DNA of 64,000 nucleotides from Streptomyces sp. HD (GCF_028369295.1 NZ_JAQMYP010000048.1:16407-80406), one strand, 5' to 3'; positions 8,020-17,241 are shown, counted from the stretch's first letter. The notes: a model not told the origin generated them from the sequence alone. Numbers and translations: made by a program.

Positions 8020-10323
8020 GTGCCGTTGCACAGGGACGACCCGAGGTCGGTCGGGGGGTACAAGCTGGTCGACCGGCTCGGGGCCGGCGGGATGGGGATC
8101 GTCTACCGGGGCAGGGCGCGGTCGGGGCGTGAGGTCGCCGTCAAGGTGGTGCACTCCCAGTACGCCGAGGACGCCGTGTTCCGGATGCGGTTCCGGCAGG
8201 AGATCGAGGCCGTCCGCAAGGTGAGCGGTGCCTTCACCGCGCCCGTCGTGGACGCCGATCCCGAGGCGGCCCGGCCCTGGATGGCGACCCAGTACGTGCC
8301 CGGCCGCTCGCTCGCCGAGCGGCTGCGTGAGCGGGGCCCGTTGCGCGGCGCCGAGTTGCGGCAGCTGGCGCTGGGGCTGGTGGAGGCGCTGCGGGACATC
8401 CACCGGGCCGGGGTGGTGCACCGGGACCTGAAACCGGCCAACGTCCTGATGGCCGAGGACGGTCCCCGCGTCATCGACTTCGGCATCTCCCGCGCGGCGG
8501 AGAACCACCAGACCCTCACCGAGACCGGCCAGATGATCGGCACCCCGCCCTTCATGTCGCCGGAACAGTTCACCGACGCCCGCAAGGTCGGCCCCGCCTC
8601 CGACGTCTTCTCGCTCGGGGCGCTACTGGTGTTCGCCCTCACCGGGCGCGGCCCCTTCGACGCGGACAGCCCCTATCTGACGGCGTACCGGGTGGTCCAC
8701 GACGCACCCGTGCTGGACGGACTGGCTCAACCGCTGCGCTCGGTACTGGAGCGCTGCCTCGCCAAGGAAGTGGCGGACCGGCCCGAACTCGACGAACTGG
8801 CAAGCAGGTTCGCGGACGTCCTGCCCGACCCGGCGGAGGGCGACCCGCAGACCGTGAGCCTGCGCCTGGACGCGCTGGTCACCCCGCGGTCCGACGGGGA
8901 GACCAGCCCCGGGAACGGCACCGACCGGATGGCCGCCACCGGTTCCGGGGGAGTGTCCGGGAGCCTCTCTGGGCGGACGTACTCCCCCCGCCTGGGCCGC
9001 CGCGGCGGCAGGCGCGCGCTGTGGGCCGTGACCGGTACGGCCGGCGCCCTTGCCCTGGGGCTGACGGCCTATCTGCTGCTCGGGGCGGGCTGGGAGGACA
9101 GCGGCGACGGGGCGGCCACCGCACCGTCCGTGTCCGCTTCGCCCGCCACGTCCCGGTGGTCGGCGCTGCCCGACGGCTGGCGGGCCTGGCAGACGACGGT
9201 GAACGAGACGGCGCCGCTCGGCGCGCGGAAGGCGATCGCGGACTCCGCGTTCGACGGTGACGCCGCCTGTGTGATGTACGACCTCGCCGCGTACTGCGCC
9301 GGCCAGGGAGTTCTCCCGGTACGCCTGGACGGCCTGACCGGCAGGACCGTCTGGCGCGCCGATCTGGCACCGGCCGCCGACGACGGCGGGGACTACTGGG
9401 CCAAGCCGCTCGGTGTGCGCGAGGGCGCGTTGCTCGTCCGGCAGAACGTCACCAGCGACGACGGCGCGACCGAGACGACCCACCTGGTCGCCCTCGACAC
9501 CAGGACAGGCGCCGAGCTGTGGTCCCGCAAGGTGAAGGACGGCAACGTCGACCTGGTCCTGTCCGGCGACGTGGTCCTGACGGCCGAGACCGACGGCCGG
9601 ACGGTGACGGCCCGGTCGCCGCGCACCGGCGCCGCGCGCTGGACCATGAAGGTGCCCGACGGCTACTACTGCACGTTCTCGACGGTCGACACGGACCTGT
9701 ACGCGCACTGCACCCATGACGAGGCCGAGGCATCCCTGGTCCTGGCGGTGGACCGGACCGACGGCTCGGTGCAGCGCATCGCGGTGCCGTACCAGAGCGG
9801 CATCCTCGGGAGCGTCGAGGGCCGACTGGCCGTACTGGTGTGGGCCGACGACAGCGAGCCGATCGCGACGGGCTCGGCGTTCGGCCAACTCCTGCTGATC
9901 GACCCGGACAAGAAGACCCGCAGTACGGTGAAGCTGGCGTCGGGCTACAACGGGCAGCCGACGCTGGCCGACGGCACCCTGTTCATCGTGTCGTCCAACG
10001 GCCGGGTGACCGCCCTGTCGGCCCGCACGGGCAAGCAGCTGTGGGAGACCTCCACCAGCCTGGAATCGCCGGGCAAGGCCACCTACGACACGCGGACGCG
10101 CACCCTGTACATGTCCAGCGACAGCGGCCGGGTGGCTGCTCTCGACGCACGCGAGGGCACCCTGCTGTGGGAGACGCTGCCGCGGGTCACCCGGGTGTTC
10201 TCCGGCGGCACCGCCGGGCCCGAGGTGCAGCTCAACGAGGGTGCGCTGGTCGTCACCGCTCCCGACGGCACCGTCTTCAGCCTCGACCCCGCGCACCCCG
10301 AGCGGAAATCCGCCTCGGGGTGA
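8020..10323 (+). CDS. Membrane Ser/Thr protein kinase with extracellular PQQ-type beta-propeller
   Basis: A 767-residue eukaryotic-type kinase. Residues ~14-270 are the kinase domain: glycine loop GAGGMG, catalytic Lys42 (VAVKVV), HRDLKPAN with Asp136, DFG at 153-155 and an activation segment with TGQMIGTPPFMSPEQ. A Gly/Ser-rich linker leads to one membrane helix (near residues 335-355, ALWAVTGTAGALALGL). The rest is exported and contains repeated TGxxLWxx motifs (DTRTGAELWSRKV, SARTGKQLWETST, DAREGTLLWETLP), the hallmark of PQQ-like propeller blades, which probably form the sensor. It starts at GTG 8020 behind GAAGGGG. It runs convergent to nadA with 19 bases between. Substrates and ligand are unknown. 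Confidence 0.92.
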   Translation: MPLHRDDPRSVGGYKLVDRLGAGGMGIVYRGRARSGREVAVKVVHSQYAEDAVFRMRFRQEIEAVRKVSGAFTAPVVDADPEAARPWMATQYVPGRSLAERLRERGPLRGAELRQLALGLVEALRDIHRAGVVHRDLKPANVLMAEDGPRVIDFGISRAAENHQTLTETGQMIGTPPFMSPEQFTDARKVGPASDVFSLGALLVFALTGRGPFDADSPYLTAYRVVHDAPVLDGLAQPLRSVLERCLAKEVADRPELDELASRFADVLPDPAEGDPQTVSLRLDALVTPRSDGETSPGNGTDRMAATGSGGVSGSLSGRTYSPRLGRRGGRRALWAVTGTAGALALGLTAYLLLGAGWEDSGDGAATAPSVSASPATSRWSALPDGWRAWQTTVNETAPLGARKAIADSAFDGDAACVMYDLAAYCAGQGVLPVRLDGLTGRTVWRADLAPAADDGGDYWAKPLGVREGALLVRQNVTSDDGATETTHLVALDTRTGAELWSRKVKDGNVDLVLSGDVVLTAETDGRTVTARSPRTGAARWTMKVPDGYYCTFSTVDTDLYAHCTHDEAEASLVLAVDRTDGSVQRIAVPYQSGILGSVEGRLAVLVWADDSEPIATGSAFGQLLLIDPDKKTRSTVKLASGYNGQPTLADGTLFIVSSNGRVTALSARTGKQLWETSTSLESPGKATYDTRTRTLYMSSDSGRVAALDAREGTLLWETLPRVTRVFSGGTAGPEVQLNEGALVVTAPDGTVFSLDPAHPERKSASG

Positions 10324-10342
10324 CAGCGGGCCGGACCGGGGG

Positions 10343-11527
10343 TTACGGCAGGGCCAGCATCCGCTCCAGCGCCAGCTTCGCGAACGCCTCGGTCTCCTTG
10401 TCGACCTCGATGCGGTTGACCAGGTTGCCTTCGGCCAGCGACTCCAGCGCCCAGACCAGGTGCGGCAGGTCGATGCGGTTCATGGTCGAGCAGAAGCAGA
10501 CCGTCTTGTCGAGGAAGACGATCTCCTTGCCCTCGGGCGCGAAACGGTTCGCCAGGCGCCGTACGAGGTTCAGCTCGGTCCCGATGGCCCACTTGGAGCC
10601 GGCCGGGGCGGCCTCCAGGGCCTTGATGATGTACTCGGTGGATCCGACGTAGTCCGCCGCGGCCACGACCTCGTGCCTGCACTCGGGGTGGACCAGCACA
10701 TTGACGCCGGGGATCCGGGCGCGCACGTCCTCCACCGACTCCAGGCTGAACCGGCCGTGCACCGAGCAGTGGCCCCGCCACAGGATCATCTTCGCGGCGC
10801 GCAGCTCGTCGGCGGTCAGCCCGCCGTTCGGCTTGTGCGGGTTGTAGACGACGCAGTCCTCCAGGGACATGCCCATGTCGCGGACGGCGGTGTTGCGGCC
10901 GAGGTGCTGATCGGGCAGGAAGAGCACCTTCTCGCCCTGCTGGAAGGCCCATTCCAGCGCCCGCTCCGCGTTGGACGAGGTGCAGATCGTGCCGCCGTGC
11001 TTGCCCGTGAACGCCTTGATGTCCGCGGACGAGTTCATGTACGACACCGGCACGACCTGCTCGGCTATGCCGGCCTCGGTCAGCACGTCCCAGCACTCGG
11101 CAACCTGCTCGGCCGTCGCCATGTCGGCCATCGAGCAGCCGGCGGCGAGGTCGGGGAGGACCACCTTCTGGTCGTCGGACGTCAGGATGTCCGCCGACTC
11201 CGCCATGAAGTGCACACCGCAGAAGACGATGTACTCGGCCTCCGGGCGCGCGGCGGCGTCCCGGGCCAGCTTGAACGAGTCACCGGTCACATCCGCGAAC
11301 TGGATGACCTCGTCGCGCTGGTAGTGGTGGCCGAGCACGAAGACCTTGTTCCCGAGCTTCTCCTTCGCTGCCCGGGCGCGCTCGACCAGGTCCGGGTCGG
11401 ACGGCGAGGGCAGGTCGCCGGGGCACTCGACGCCACGCTCGCTCCTCGGGTCGGCCTCACGGCCGAGGAGCAGCAGGGCGAGGGGCGTCGGCTGTACGTC
11501 GAGCTCCTGGGTCTGGGCGGTGGTCAC
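10343..11527 (-). CDS. nadA: Quinolinate synthase
   Basis: NadA condenses iminoaspartate with dihydroxyacetone phosphate to quinolinate in de novo NAD synthesis and needs a [4Fe-4S] cluster. The 394-residue protein has the three internally repeated domains and three conserved Cys regions that can ligate the cluster (FCGVHFMAE, VHPECRHEV, KTVCFCSTMNR), plus substrate motifs NSSADIKA and PHKPNGGL. I chose GTG 11527 (VTTAQTQEL), preceded by AGAAAGGGTG at a good distance; a GTG three codons upstream is the alternative. nadB and nadC are not in this stretch. The Fe-S carrier gene erpA is divergent about 330 bases away, which fits a cluster-dependent enzyme beside its assembly factor. Confidence 0.96.
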   Translation of the reverse strand: MTTAQTQELDVQPTPLALLLLGREADPRSERGVECPGDLPSPSDPDLVERARAAKEKLGNKVFVLGHHYQRDEVIQFADVTGDSFKLARDAAARPEAEYIVFCGVHFMAESADILTSDDQKVVLPDLAAGCSMADMATAEQVAECWDVLTEAGIAEQVVPVSYMNSSADIKAFTGKHGGTICTSSNAERALEWAFQQGEKVLFLPDQHLGRNTAVRDMGMSLEDCVVYNPHKPNGGLTADELRAAKMILWRGHCSVHGRFSLESVEDVRARIPGVNVLVHPECRHEVVAAADYVGSTEYIIKALEAAPAGSKWAIGTELNLVRRLANRFAPEGKEIVFLDKTVCFCSTMNRIDLPHLVWALESLAEGNLVNRIEVDKETEAFAKLALERMLALP

Positions 11528-11854
11528 GACACGCACCCTTTCTGTTCTGCGGCTCGCCGGGCCGGAAAAGTCCGGACCCGGCGGGGCAAGCGGGACACCT
11601 TCACCGACTTCTCGTCGGATTGACGCTATCTATCATAACCGGTTCACGTCAGTTTGACGATGGCCATCATGTCGATGTGACGTGAATCCCGGTGACGGCC
11701 CCGCGTATTCCCCAAAGAGGCGTTTTCCGCTTCGCGCGCCGTGTGCGAGCATGAAGAAGGACCGAAAGACAAGCATCCGGCCCGGAATGAATCCGCCGAC
11801 CCGCCGGTTGCAATGGTCGGCAAGCAGTCTCCGTACAACCCGGGAGAGATGTAG
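11528..11854. promoter_or_regulatory. Divergent nadA/erpA intergenic region
   Basis: This 327-base gap holds no credible gene. It must carry both promoters. On the minus strand a TATGAT hexamer at 11637-11632 is a good -10 candidate for nadA, in an unusually A/T-rich patch (11621-11640), but I see no convincing -35 at proper spacing. On the plus strand I see no clear promoter for erpA, only its ribosome binding site (GGGAGAG) just before the ATG. Both genes concern Fe-S clusters, so joint regulation is possible but not shown. Confidence 0.4.
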
Positions 11855-12211
11855 ATGTCCGTATCGGACGAGACCAGCACCGCCACCGACGGCATCATTC
11901 TGAGCGACGCCGCCGCGGCCAAGGTGAAGGCCCTGCTCGACCAGGAAGGCCGTGACGACCTCGCCCTGCGTGTGGCCGTCCAGCCCGGTGGCTGCTCGGG
12001 TCTGCGCTACCAGCTCTTCTTCGACGAGCGCTCGCTCGACGGCGACGTCGTCAAGGACTTCGGCGGGGTCAAGGTCGTCACCGACCGCATGAGCGCTCCC
12101 TACCTGGGCGGCGCCTCCATCGACTTCGTGGACACGATCGAGAAGCAGGGCTTCACGATCGACAACCCGAACGCGACGGGCTCCTGCGCCTGCGGCGACT
12201 CCTTCAGCTGA
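11855..12211 (+). CDS. erpA: A-type iron-sulfur carrier/insertion protein ErpA
   Basis: A 118-residue HesB/IscA family protein that carries Fe-S clusters to apo-enzymes. The three ligand cysteines are present and correctly placed: Cys47 in QPGGCSGLRYQ and Cys111/Cys113 in the C-terminal SCACGDSFS. The ATG follows GGGAGAGATGTAG. Neighbours fit the job: nadA upstream in the opposite direction, the respiratory Rieske/cytochrome cluster and two cysteine desulfurases within 17 kb. A strong terminator directly follows, so it is probably monocistronic. Confidence 0.95.
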   Translation: MSVSDETSTATDGIILSDAAAAKVKALLDQEGRDDLALRVAVQPGGCSGLRYQLFFDERSLDGDVVKDFGGVKVVTDRMSAPYLGGASIDFVDTIEKQGFTIDNPNATGSCACGDSFS

Positions 12212-12263
12212 GTCCCGCCCCGTTCGGCCGGGATCGGCCGAAGGCGCGCACGCCGAAACGCGG

Positions 12264-12300
12264 AAAGGCGGCGGCCCCCTCCGACGGGGCCGCCGCCTTT
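12264..12300. terminator. Bidirectional hairpin terminator between erpA and the convergent gene
   Basis: Perfect 15-base arms at 12264-12278 (AAAGGCGGCGGCCCC) and 12286-12300 enclose a 7-base loop. The arms start with AAA and end with TTT, so the hairpin gives a short U-run in both directions and can serve both erpA (+) and the membrane protein gene (-). Confidence 0.9.
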
Positions 12301-12334
12301 CGCTGTCCGTGGTCCTTCGGAGCCGCTCCGGCTC

Positions 12335-14176
12335 CTACCGGGCCCCGGACGTCTCGGGTGCGTCCGGGAGCCGTGCCCCGGGCTTCTCCAGCGGGATCTT
12401 CTGGCCGTCCGTGCCCACGACCTTCCGGTCGCCGAGCGGCTCGTCGAGCTGCACGGTCTTGTGGAACACCTTGGCGATCAGGATGCAGACCTTCTCCGGC
12501 TGCGAGGTCTCGGTCACCCGCACCGTCACCTCGTCACCGCTCTCGTCCGCCGTCACCTTGTAGTCGGCGCACACGCCGCCGGTGAAGGCGACGGTCAGCT
12601 CCGAGCCTTCGGCCGTGTAGCCGTCCACCGTCACATTGCGGGTGACCGGCGCCGACGTCGGCTGGTCCTTGGGCTCGGTCGGCCGCGGGCTCGGCTGCCC
12701 GGTCGGCTCCTCGGACGGCGTGGCCGAGACCAGGTACTTCGGGTCGACCGCCGGATACGTGACGGTGAAGCCGTCCTGCGCGCCCGGCGCCTTCACCTGG
12801 AACAGCCAGGACGGCACCAGCGCCTGCCGCGCGTCCACGTAGTGCGAGGCCAGCCCGAACACCGCCTTCTCGACGGTCACGGTGTCCTTCTTCGGCGCCG
12901 CGCCCGACGACGCCTCCTGGCCGCAGGGCGCCTCAAGGCGGTCCTTCAGCGGTACGGGACTGGCGCAGCCGCCGATGCCCATGCGGTGGTCGGTCCGCGG
13001 TGCCGTGTTCATCAGCTTCAGCGTCTTCTCGGCGTCCAGCACGGGGTACGTGTCCCCCTTCACCGGCGCCTTCAACTGGCCGCTCCCGCCGACCACTTCA
13101 CCCTGGGCGCTCACGGTGACCCCGGTCGTCCAGCCGTAGGTGGGCAGCCCGCCGACCATGGGATCGGCGTTCACCACCCGCTGACCGCCCATGACCTGGC
13201 TCGCGTCGAGCTTCGCGTCGTCCTGACCGACCGCCTTCAGGATCGGGGCGGCGGCCTTCTTCGCGGCCTCCTCGCCGACCGGGTCGCCGGCCCGCCCGGC
13301 GGAGTCCTTCTGGCACACCGTGGTGCTCTGGCAGTTGTCGGTGCCCGGCGTGTACCGGTAGTACGTCCAGGTCCCCGGCGCCTGCTTGTTCACCTGCAGG
13401 CTGGGCCCGGCCCCGTCCTGCGCGCCGACCCGCCAGGTCTGCCCCTGGGCCACCGGCGCCCCGTCCACCCCGAGCGACTTCGCCAGCCGGGCCACCTCGT
13501 CGGCGCCGACCTCGCCCGCCGCACGGTACACCGGCGCCGAGCCGGGCCCGTCCGCGAGATCCCCGTCGGCCTTGTAGGTGACGCCGTACGGATTCGGCTC
13601 CCCGGGCGCGATCCCGCCGGTACCGCCCCCGGCGTCACTCCCGGTGAACCCGTCGAGGTGAAGCGGCGGCGGAGTCTCACCGCCGGGCGCCGCCGAGGTC
13701 GTACCACCGTCCGACCCACCCGACGCGTTCGCGGCGAGATAGGCCCCGCCGCCCCCCACGAGCAGTACTGCGGCGGCGACGGAGGCGATGATCGCGGGGG
13801 AGCGGCGGCGGGCTGAGCCGTCGGCCCGGTCCCCTTCTTCACCGGACTCCTCAAGGTCCGGAGGGGAGGCGGAAGCGGAGGCGGGGGCGGAGGCCGGAGA
13901 AGGCGCCTCGGCGTCACCAGCCGGTTCGCCCCCGACGGCGCCGGACGCGCTCTCCTCGCCGCCGCCGGAAGCCTCGGTGTCACCGGAAGCACCGGTGTCA
14001 CCGGAAGCCTCGGCATCGGCGGCGCCCTTCTTCTCCGGGATGCCCTTCTCTTTCGGAGCGCCCTTTTCCTCCGGGGTGCCCGTCTCCTCCCGGGCGCCCT
14101 GCTTCTCCTGAACGCCCTGCTCCTCGGCGGAGCCCTCGGCGCCCGGGTCGTCGTTCTCGGGTCGCTCGGTGTTCAC
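12335..14176 (-). CDS. Large membrane-anchored protein with acidic cytoplasmic N-terminus
   Basis: This 613-residue protein is not of a recognised enzyme family. The first ~140 residues are a low-complexity Glu/Ala/Gly/Pro/Ser-rich stretch with repeats of EKGxPEKKG and SGDTGASGDT type. A single membrane helix follows (IIASVAAAVLLVGGGGAYLAA) after an Arg-rich RRRS stop. The remaining ~450 residues are extracytoplasmic, with several Cys (DNCQSTTVCQ, GGCASPVPL, APCGQE) and a Pro/Thr-rich spacer (TGQPSPRPTEPKDQP). The GTG at 14176 has AAGGAG seven bases upstream and is preferred over the ATG at 14209. Homologues are known from streptomycetes as conserved membrane proteins. I cannot assign a function. 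Confidence 0.8.
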   Translation of the reverse strand: MNTERPENDDPGAEGSAEEQGVQEKQGAREETGTPEEKGAPKEKGIPEKKGAADAEASGDTGASGDTEASGGGEESASGAVGGEPAGDAEAPSPASAPASASASPPDLEESGEEGDRADGSARRRSPAIIASVAAAVLLVGGGGAYLAANASGGSDGGTTSAAPGGETPPPLHLDGFTGSDAGGGTGGIAPGEPNPYGVTYKADGDLADGPGSAPVYRAAGEVGADEVARLAKSLGVDGAPVAQGQTWRVGAQDGAGPSLQVNKQAPGTWTYYRYTPGTDNCQSTTVCQKDSAGRAGDPVGEEAAKKAAAPILKAVGQDDAKLDASQVMGGQRVVNADPMVGGLPTYGWTTGVTVSAQGEVVGGSGQLKAPVKGDTYPVLDAEKTLKLMNTAPRTDHRMGIGGCASPVPLKDRLEAPCGQEASSGAAPKKDTVTVEKAVFGLASHYVDARQALVPSWLFQVKAPGAQDGFTVTYPAVDPKYLVSATPSEEPTGQPSPRPTEPKDQPTSAPVTRNVTVDGYTAEGSELTVAFTGGVCADYKVTADESGDEVTVRVTETSQPEKVCILIAKVFHKTVQLDEPLGDRKVVGTDGQKIPLEKPGARLPDAPETSGAR

Positions 14177-14339
14177 CGCATCGCTCCTTCGGCTGCGCAC
14201 ATGTCCCATGACCCTGACCCGACCCTGTCAAAAAGGACGGCCCACGGGGTCGTATCCCGCATCCCCTTTACGGGGGACAGCGATGGGACGCAGCGGGGGA
14301 GCGCACGGTTCCCTGAACGGCGCGGATTCGGTCGCCGTA

Positions 14340-14549
14340 TCAGTCGCCGTAGTCCGACATGGCGTCCAGCAGCCGCGCCGACCTCGGCGGCACGGTCACC
14401 CCGTGGATGCGTGAGGGGGAGACCGGAAGGGAAAGGACGCGGTCAGGGACGGTCCAGTGGGGAGCCATCCGCGCGCAGTCACCGAGCAGCGACGCCAGGT
14501 CGACCTCCAGGTCGGCCGGAACGGGGGCGTGGACCTCGATTTTCGTCAT
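14340..14549 (-). CDS. Small hypothetical protein
   Basis: An ORF of 69 codons beginning MTKIEVHAPVPADLEVD with GC-rich third positions, so it is probably a real gene. It has no Cys, no membrane segment and no recognised motif; the sequence alternates short hydrophobic strands and turns. The ribosome binding site is weak. It lies between a membrane protein gene transcribed the same way 163 bases downstream and the divergent adoK. I do not recognise a family. Confidence 0.55.
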   Translation of the reverse strand: MTKIEVHAPVPADLEVDLASLLGDCARMAPHWTVPDRVLSLPVSPSRIHGVTVPPRSARLLDAMSDYGD

Positions 14550-14731
14550 AGCGGCACCGTATGCACGCCGGAGCCCGCGAAGAAAGATCTACTATCAGGT
14601 ATTTTTGACTGCTTCAGAGTCCTGGTCACGCACGGTAGCGTGGAATGTCAACCGGCCCTCCCGTCGCCCACCACCGCCCTTCCAACGAGCGCTATCGCGC
14701 GCCCCCTTTGATTCCGCAGGAGACTCCAGCC

Positions 14732-15706
14732 GTGCGCATCGCAGTCACCGGCTCCATCGCCACCGACCACCTCATGACCTTCCCCGGCCGCTTCGCCGAC
14801 CAGTTCGTCGCGGACCAGCTGCACACGGTCTCGCTTTCCTTCCTGGTCGACAACCTGGACGTACGCCGGGGCGGCGTAGGCGCGAACATCGCCTTCGGCA
14901 TGGGCCAGCTGGGCACGAACCCGATCCTGGTCGGCGCCGCGGGCTCCGACTTCGACGAGTACCGGGCCTGGCTGGACCGGCACGGCGTCGACACCGGCTC
15001 GGTCCGTATCTCCGAGACCCTGCACACCGCCCGCTTCGTCTGCACCACCGACGCCGACCACAACCAGATCGGCTCGTTCTACACGGGTGCGATGAGCGAG
15101 GCCCGGCTGATCGAGCTGAAGACCGTCGCGGACCGCGTCGGCGGCCTCGACCTGGTCCTCATCGGCGCCGACGACCCCGAGGCGATGCTCCGCCACACCG
15201 AGGAGTGTCGCTCGCGCCAGATCCCCTTCGCCGCCGACTTCTCGCAGCAGATCGCCCGTATGAACGGCGACGAGATCCGGATACTGCTGGACGGCGCGAC
15301 GTACCTCTTCTCCAACGAGTACGAGAAGGGGCTCATCGAGTCCAAGACCGGCTGGAGCGACGAGGAGATCCTCTCCAAGGTCGGCCACCGCGTCACGACC
15401 CTCGGCTCGCGCGGCGTACGCATCGAGCAGGCCGGCCAGGACCCGATCGAGGTCGGCTGCGCCGAGGAGGAGCGCAAGGCCGACCCCACGGGTGTCGGCG
15501 ACGCCTTCCGCGCCGGGTTCCTGTCGGGACTGGCGTGGGGTGTCTCGCTGGAGCGGGCCGCGCAGGTCGGCTGCATGCTGGCGACGCTCGTCATCGAGAC
15601 GGTGGGCACGCAGGAGTACCAGCTGCGGCGGGCGCACTTCATGGATCGGTTCATGAAGGCGTACGGGGACGCTGCCGCCGAGGAGGTTCGCAAGCACCTC
15701 GGCTGA
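14732..15706 (+). CDS. adoK: PfkB-family kinase, probable adenosine kinase
   Basis: A 324-residue ribokinase/PfkB-family sugar or nucleoside kinase. The N-terminal GG motif (RRGGVGANIAFGMGQLG) and the C-terminal anion-hole/catalytic motif (DPTGVGDAFRAGF, catalytic Asp in GVGDAF) are intact. It closely resembles, as I remember it, the bacterial adenosine kinase of mycobacteria (Rv2202c), which shares TGSIATDHLM, VSLSFLVD and TGTQEW/Y, rather than classical ribokinase. The expected reaction is adenosine plus ATP to AMP in purine salvage. It starts at GTG 14732 behind CAGGAG. Proximity to ctaC and erpA is shared with mycobacteria, which supports orthology. Specificity for adenosine is inferred. 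Confidence 0.85.
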   Translation: MRIAVTGSIATDHLMTFPGRFADQFVADQLHTVSLSFLVDNLDVRRGGVGANIAFGMGQLGTNPILVGAAGSDFDEYRAWLDRHGVDTGSVRISETLHTARFVCTTDADHNQIGSFYTGAMSEARLIELKTVADRVGGLDLVLIGADDPEAMLRHTEECRSRQIPFAADFSQQIARMNGDEIRILLDGATYLFSNEYEKGLIESKTGWSDEEILSKVGHRVTTLGSRGVRIEQAGQDPIEVGCAEEERKADPTGVGDAFRAGFLSGLAWGVSLERAAQVGCMLATLVIETVGTQEYQLRRAHFMDRFMKAYGDAAAEEVRKHLG

Positions 15707-15770
15707 GGCCGGGTGCGTGCGACTGCGCGTCTGCCCTGGCAGTGGCGTTGTCGTGTGCGGGTGCGTGGGG

Positions 15771-15800
15771 GGCTGGTCGCGCAGTTCCCCGCGCCCCTGA
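15771..15800 (+). repeat. Dispersed 30-bp intergenic repeat, copy 1
   Basis: The copy starts GGCTGGTCGCGCAG and ends CGCGCCCCTGA. It is in the convergent gap between adoK and the desulfurase-TusA gene and is the exact reverse complement of copy 2 at 17242-17271. Further copies are near 26789, 30950, 44531 and 52929. Confidence 0.9.
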
Positions 15801-15824
15801 TCAGCGCCGCTTCGCAGCGTCTGA

Positions 15825-17204
15825 TCAAGCGAGTCGGCGCACCGTGTACGCCGCCCCGCGCTCCGCCGGTTCCTCGCCCACGTACTCCTGCCCCCGCATC
15901 TCGCACCACGCCGGAATGTCCAGGCGGGCGGCCTCGTCGTCGGAGAGGACCCGTACCAGTCCGCCCACCGGCACCTCCCCGATGACCTTCGCGAGCTCGA
16001 TGACGGGGATCGGGCACCGTTTGCCGAGGGAGTCCACGACCAGGACGTCCTCGTCCTGTACGACCGACTCGGCGGCCGGTGCCCCCAGCTTCTCCCGCAC
16101 TCCCGCGACGGCCCCCGGCAGCACCTCCAGGAACCGCTCGACCTCCTCCGCGGCCGTCCCGAGCGGCAGGGACACCCGCACGTTCCCCTCGCTCAGCACG
16201 CCCATCGCCTTCAGCACATGGCTGGGCGTCAGCGTGCTGCTCGTGCACGACGAACCGGACGAGACCGAGAAGCCGGCCCGGTCCAGCTCGTGCAGCAATG
16301 TCTCCCCGTCGACATAGAGACAGGAGAAGGTGACGATGCCGGGCAGCCGTCGCACCGGATCGCCGACCACCTCCACATCCGGCACCAGCCGCGGCACCCG
16401 CGCCCGGATCCGCTCCGTCAGCTCCCGCAGCCGTACCGCCTCTTGGGCCGCCTCCGCCCGAACGGCCCGCAGTGAGGCCGCCGCGGCGACGATCGCCGGG
16501 ATGTTCTCGAACCCGGCCGCCCGCCCCGACTCCCGCTCGTCCACGGGCCCTTGCGCGGCGAACCGCACCCCTTTCCGTACGACAAGCAGCCCGACCCCCG
16601 ACGGACCGCCCCACTTGTGGGCACTCCCGGTCAACACCGACCAGTCGCCCTCGACCCGCCCCCACCCCAGCGACTGCGCCGCATCCACCAGCAGCGGCAC
16701 CCCGGCCGCCCGGCACGCCACGGCCACCTCCGCCACCGGCTGCTCGGTCCCCACCTCGTGGTTGGCCGACTGAAGACAGGCCAGCGCGGTGTCGGGCCGC
16801 AACGCCTCCGTATACGCCCGCACGCTCACCGCCCCCGCACGGTCCACCGCGACCTGCGTGACCGCCCCGCCCGAAGCCTCGTGCGCGTCAGCCGCATGGA
16901 GCACAGAGGAGTGTTCGACGCCAGACACGATCAGGTGGCGCCCGACCCGCCGCCGCCCCGCCAACACTCCGGCGATGCCGGTGTGGACGGCCCGAGTACC
17001 GGACGGCGTAAAGGCCAGCTCGTCCGGCCGACACCCGACGGCCTCCGCGGCAGCCTCCCGAGCCGCATCCAACAACAACCGCGCACGCCGCCCCTCCCGA
17101 TAGAGACGTGCAGGATCGGCCCACCCTTCATCGAGGGAAGCCTGTAGCGCCTGCCGGGCAACAGGATGAAGAGGAGCACTGGAAGCAGCATCGAAGTAGC
17201 TCAC
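15825..17204 (-). CDS. Cysteine desulfurase-TusA fusion
   Basis: The 459-residue protein joins a NifS/IscS-type PLP cysteine desulfurase (about 1-375) to a TusA sulfur-carrier domain (about 385-459). Desulfurase landmarks: FDAASSAPLHP at the N-terminus, His98 (GVEHSS), Asp174 (LLVDAAQS), the Schiff-base Lys197 (TGSAHKWGG) and the persulfide Cys320 on its loop (SSGSSCTSS). The TusA part has its CPxP signature around Cys397 (LGKRCPIPVIELAK). The fused carrier suggests direct persulfide relay from Cys320 to Cys397, for tRNA thiolation, cofactor or Fe-S sulfur. It stands alone, divergent from ctaC; no IscU/SufB is adjacent. The start ATG at 17204 begins MSYFDAASSAP, standard for the family. Confidence 0.92.
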   Translation of the reverse strand: MSYFDAASSAPLHPVARQALQASLDEGWADPARLYREGRRARLLLDAAREAAAEAVGCRPDELAFTPSGTRAVHTGIAGVLAGRRRVGRHLIVSGVEHSSVLHAADAHEASGGAVTQVAVDRAGAVSVRAYTEALRPDTALACLQSANHEVGTEQPVAEVAVACRAAGVPLLVDAAQSLGWGRVEGDWSVLTGSAHKWGGPSGVGLLVVRKGVRFAAQGPVDERESGRAAGFENIPAIVAAAASLRAVRAEAAQEAVRLRELTERIRARVPRLVPDVEVVGDPVRRLPGIVTFSCLYVDGETLLHELDRAGFSVSSGSSCTSSTLTPSHVLKAMGVLSEGNVRVSLPLGTAAEEVERFLEVLPGAVAGVREKLGAPAAESVVQDEDVLVVDSLGKRCPIPVIELAKVIGEVPVGGLVRVLSDDEAARLDIPAWCEMRGQEYVGEEPAERGAAYTVRRLA

Positions 17205-17241
17205 ACAGCAACGCTAAAACGCCCGGCAAGTGCAACGCCGC

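Noticed and set aside
4720..8508. Very long open frame on the minus strand (over 1200 codons) opposite the RND and kinase genes
   Set aside because: It is Arg/His/Asp-rich nonsense typical of antisense frames in high-GC DNA; the plus-strand genes are complete and recognisable.
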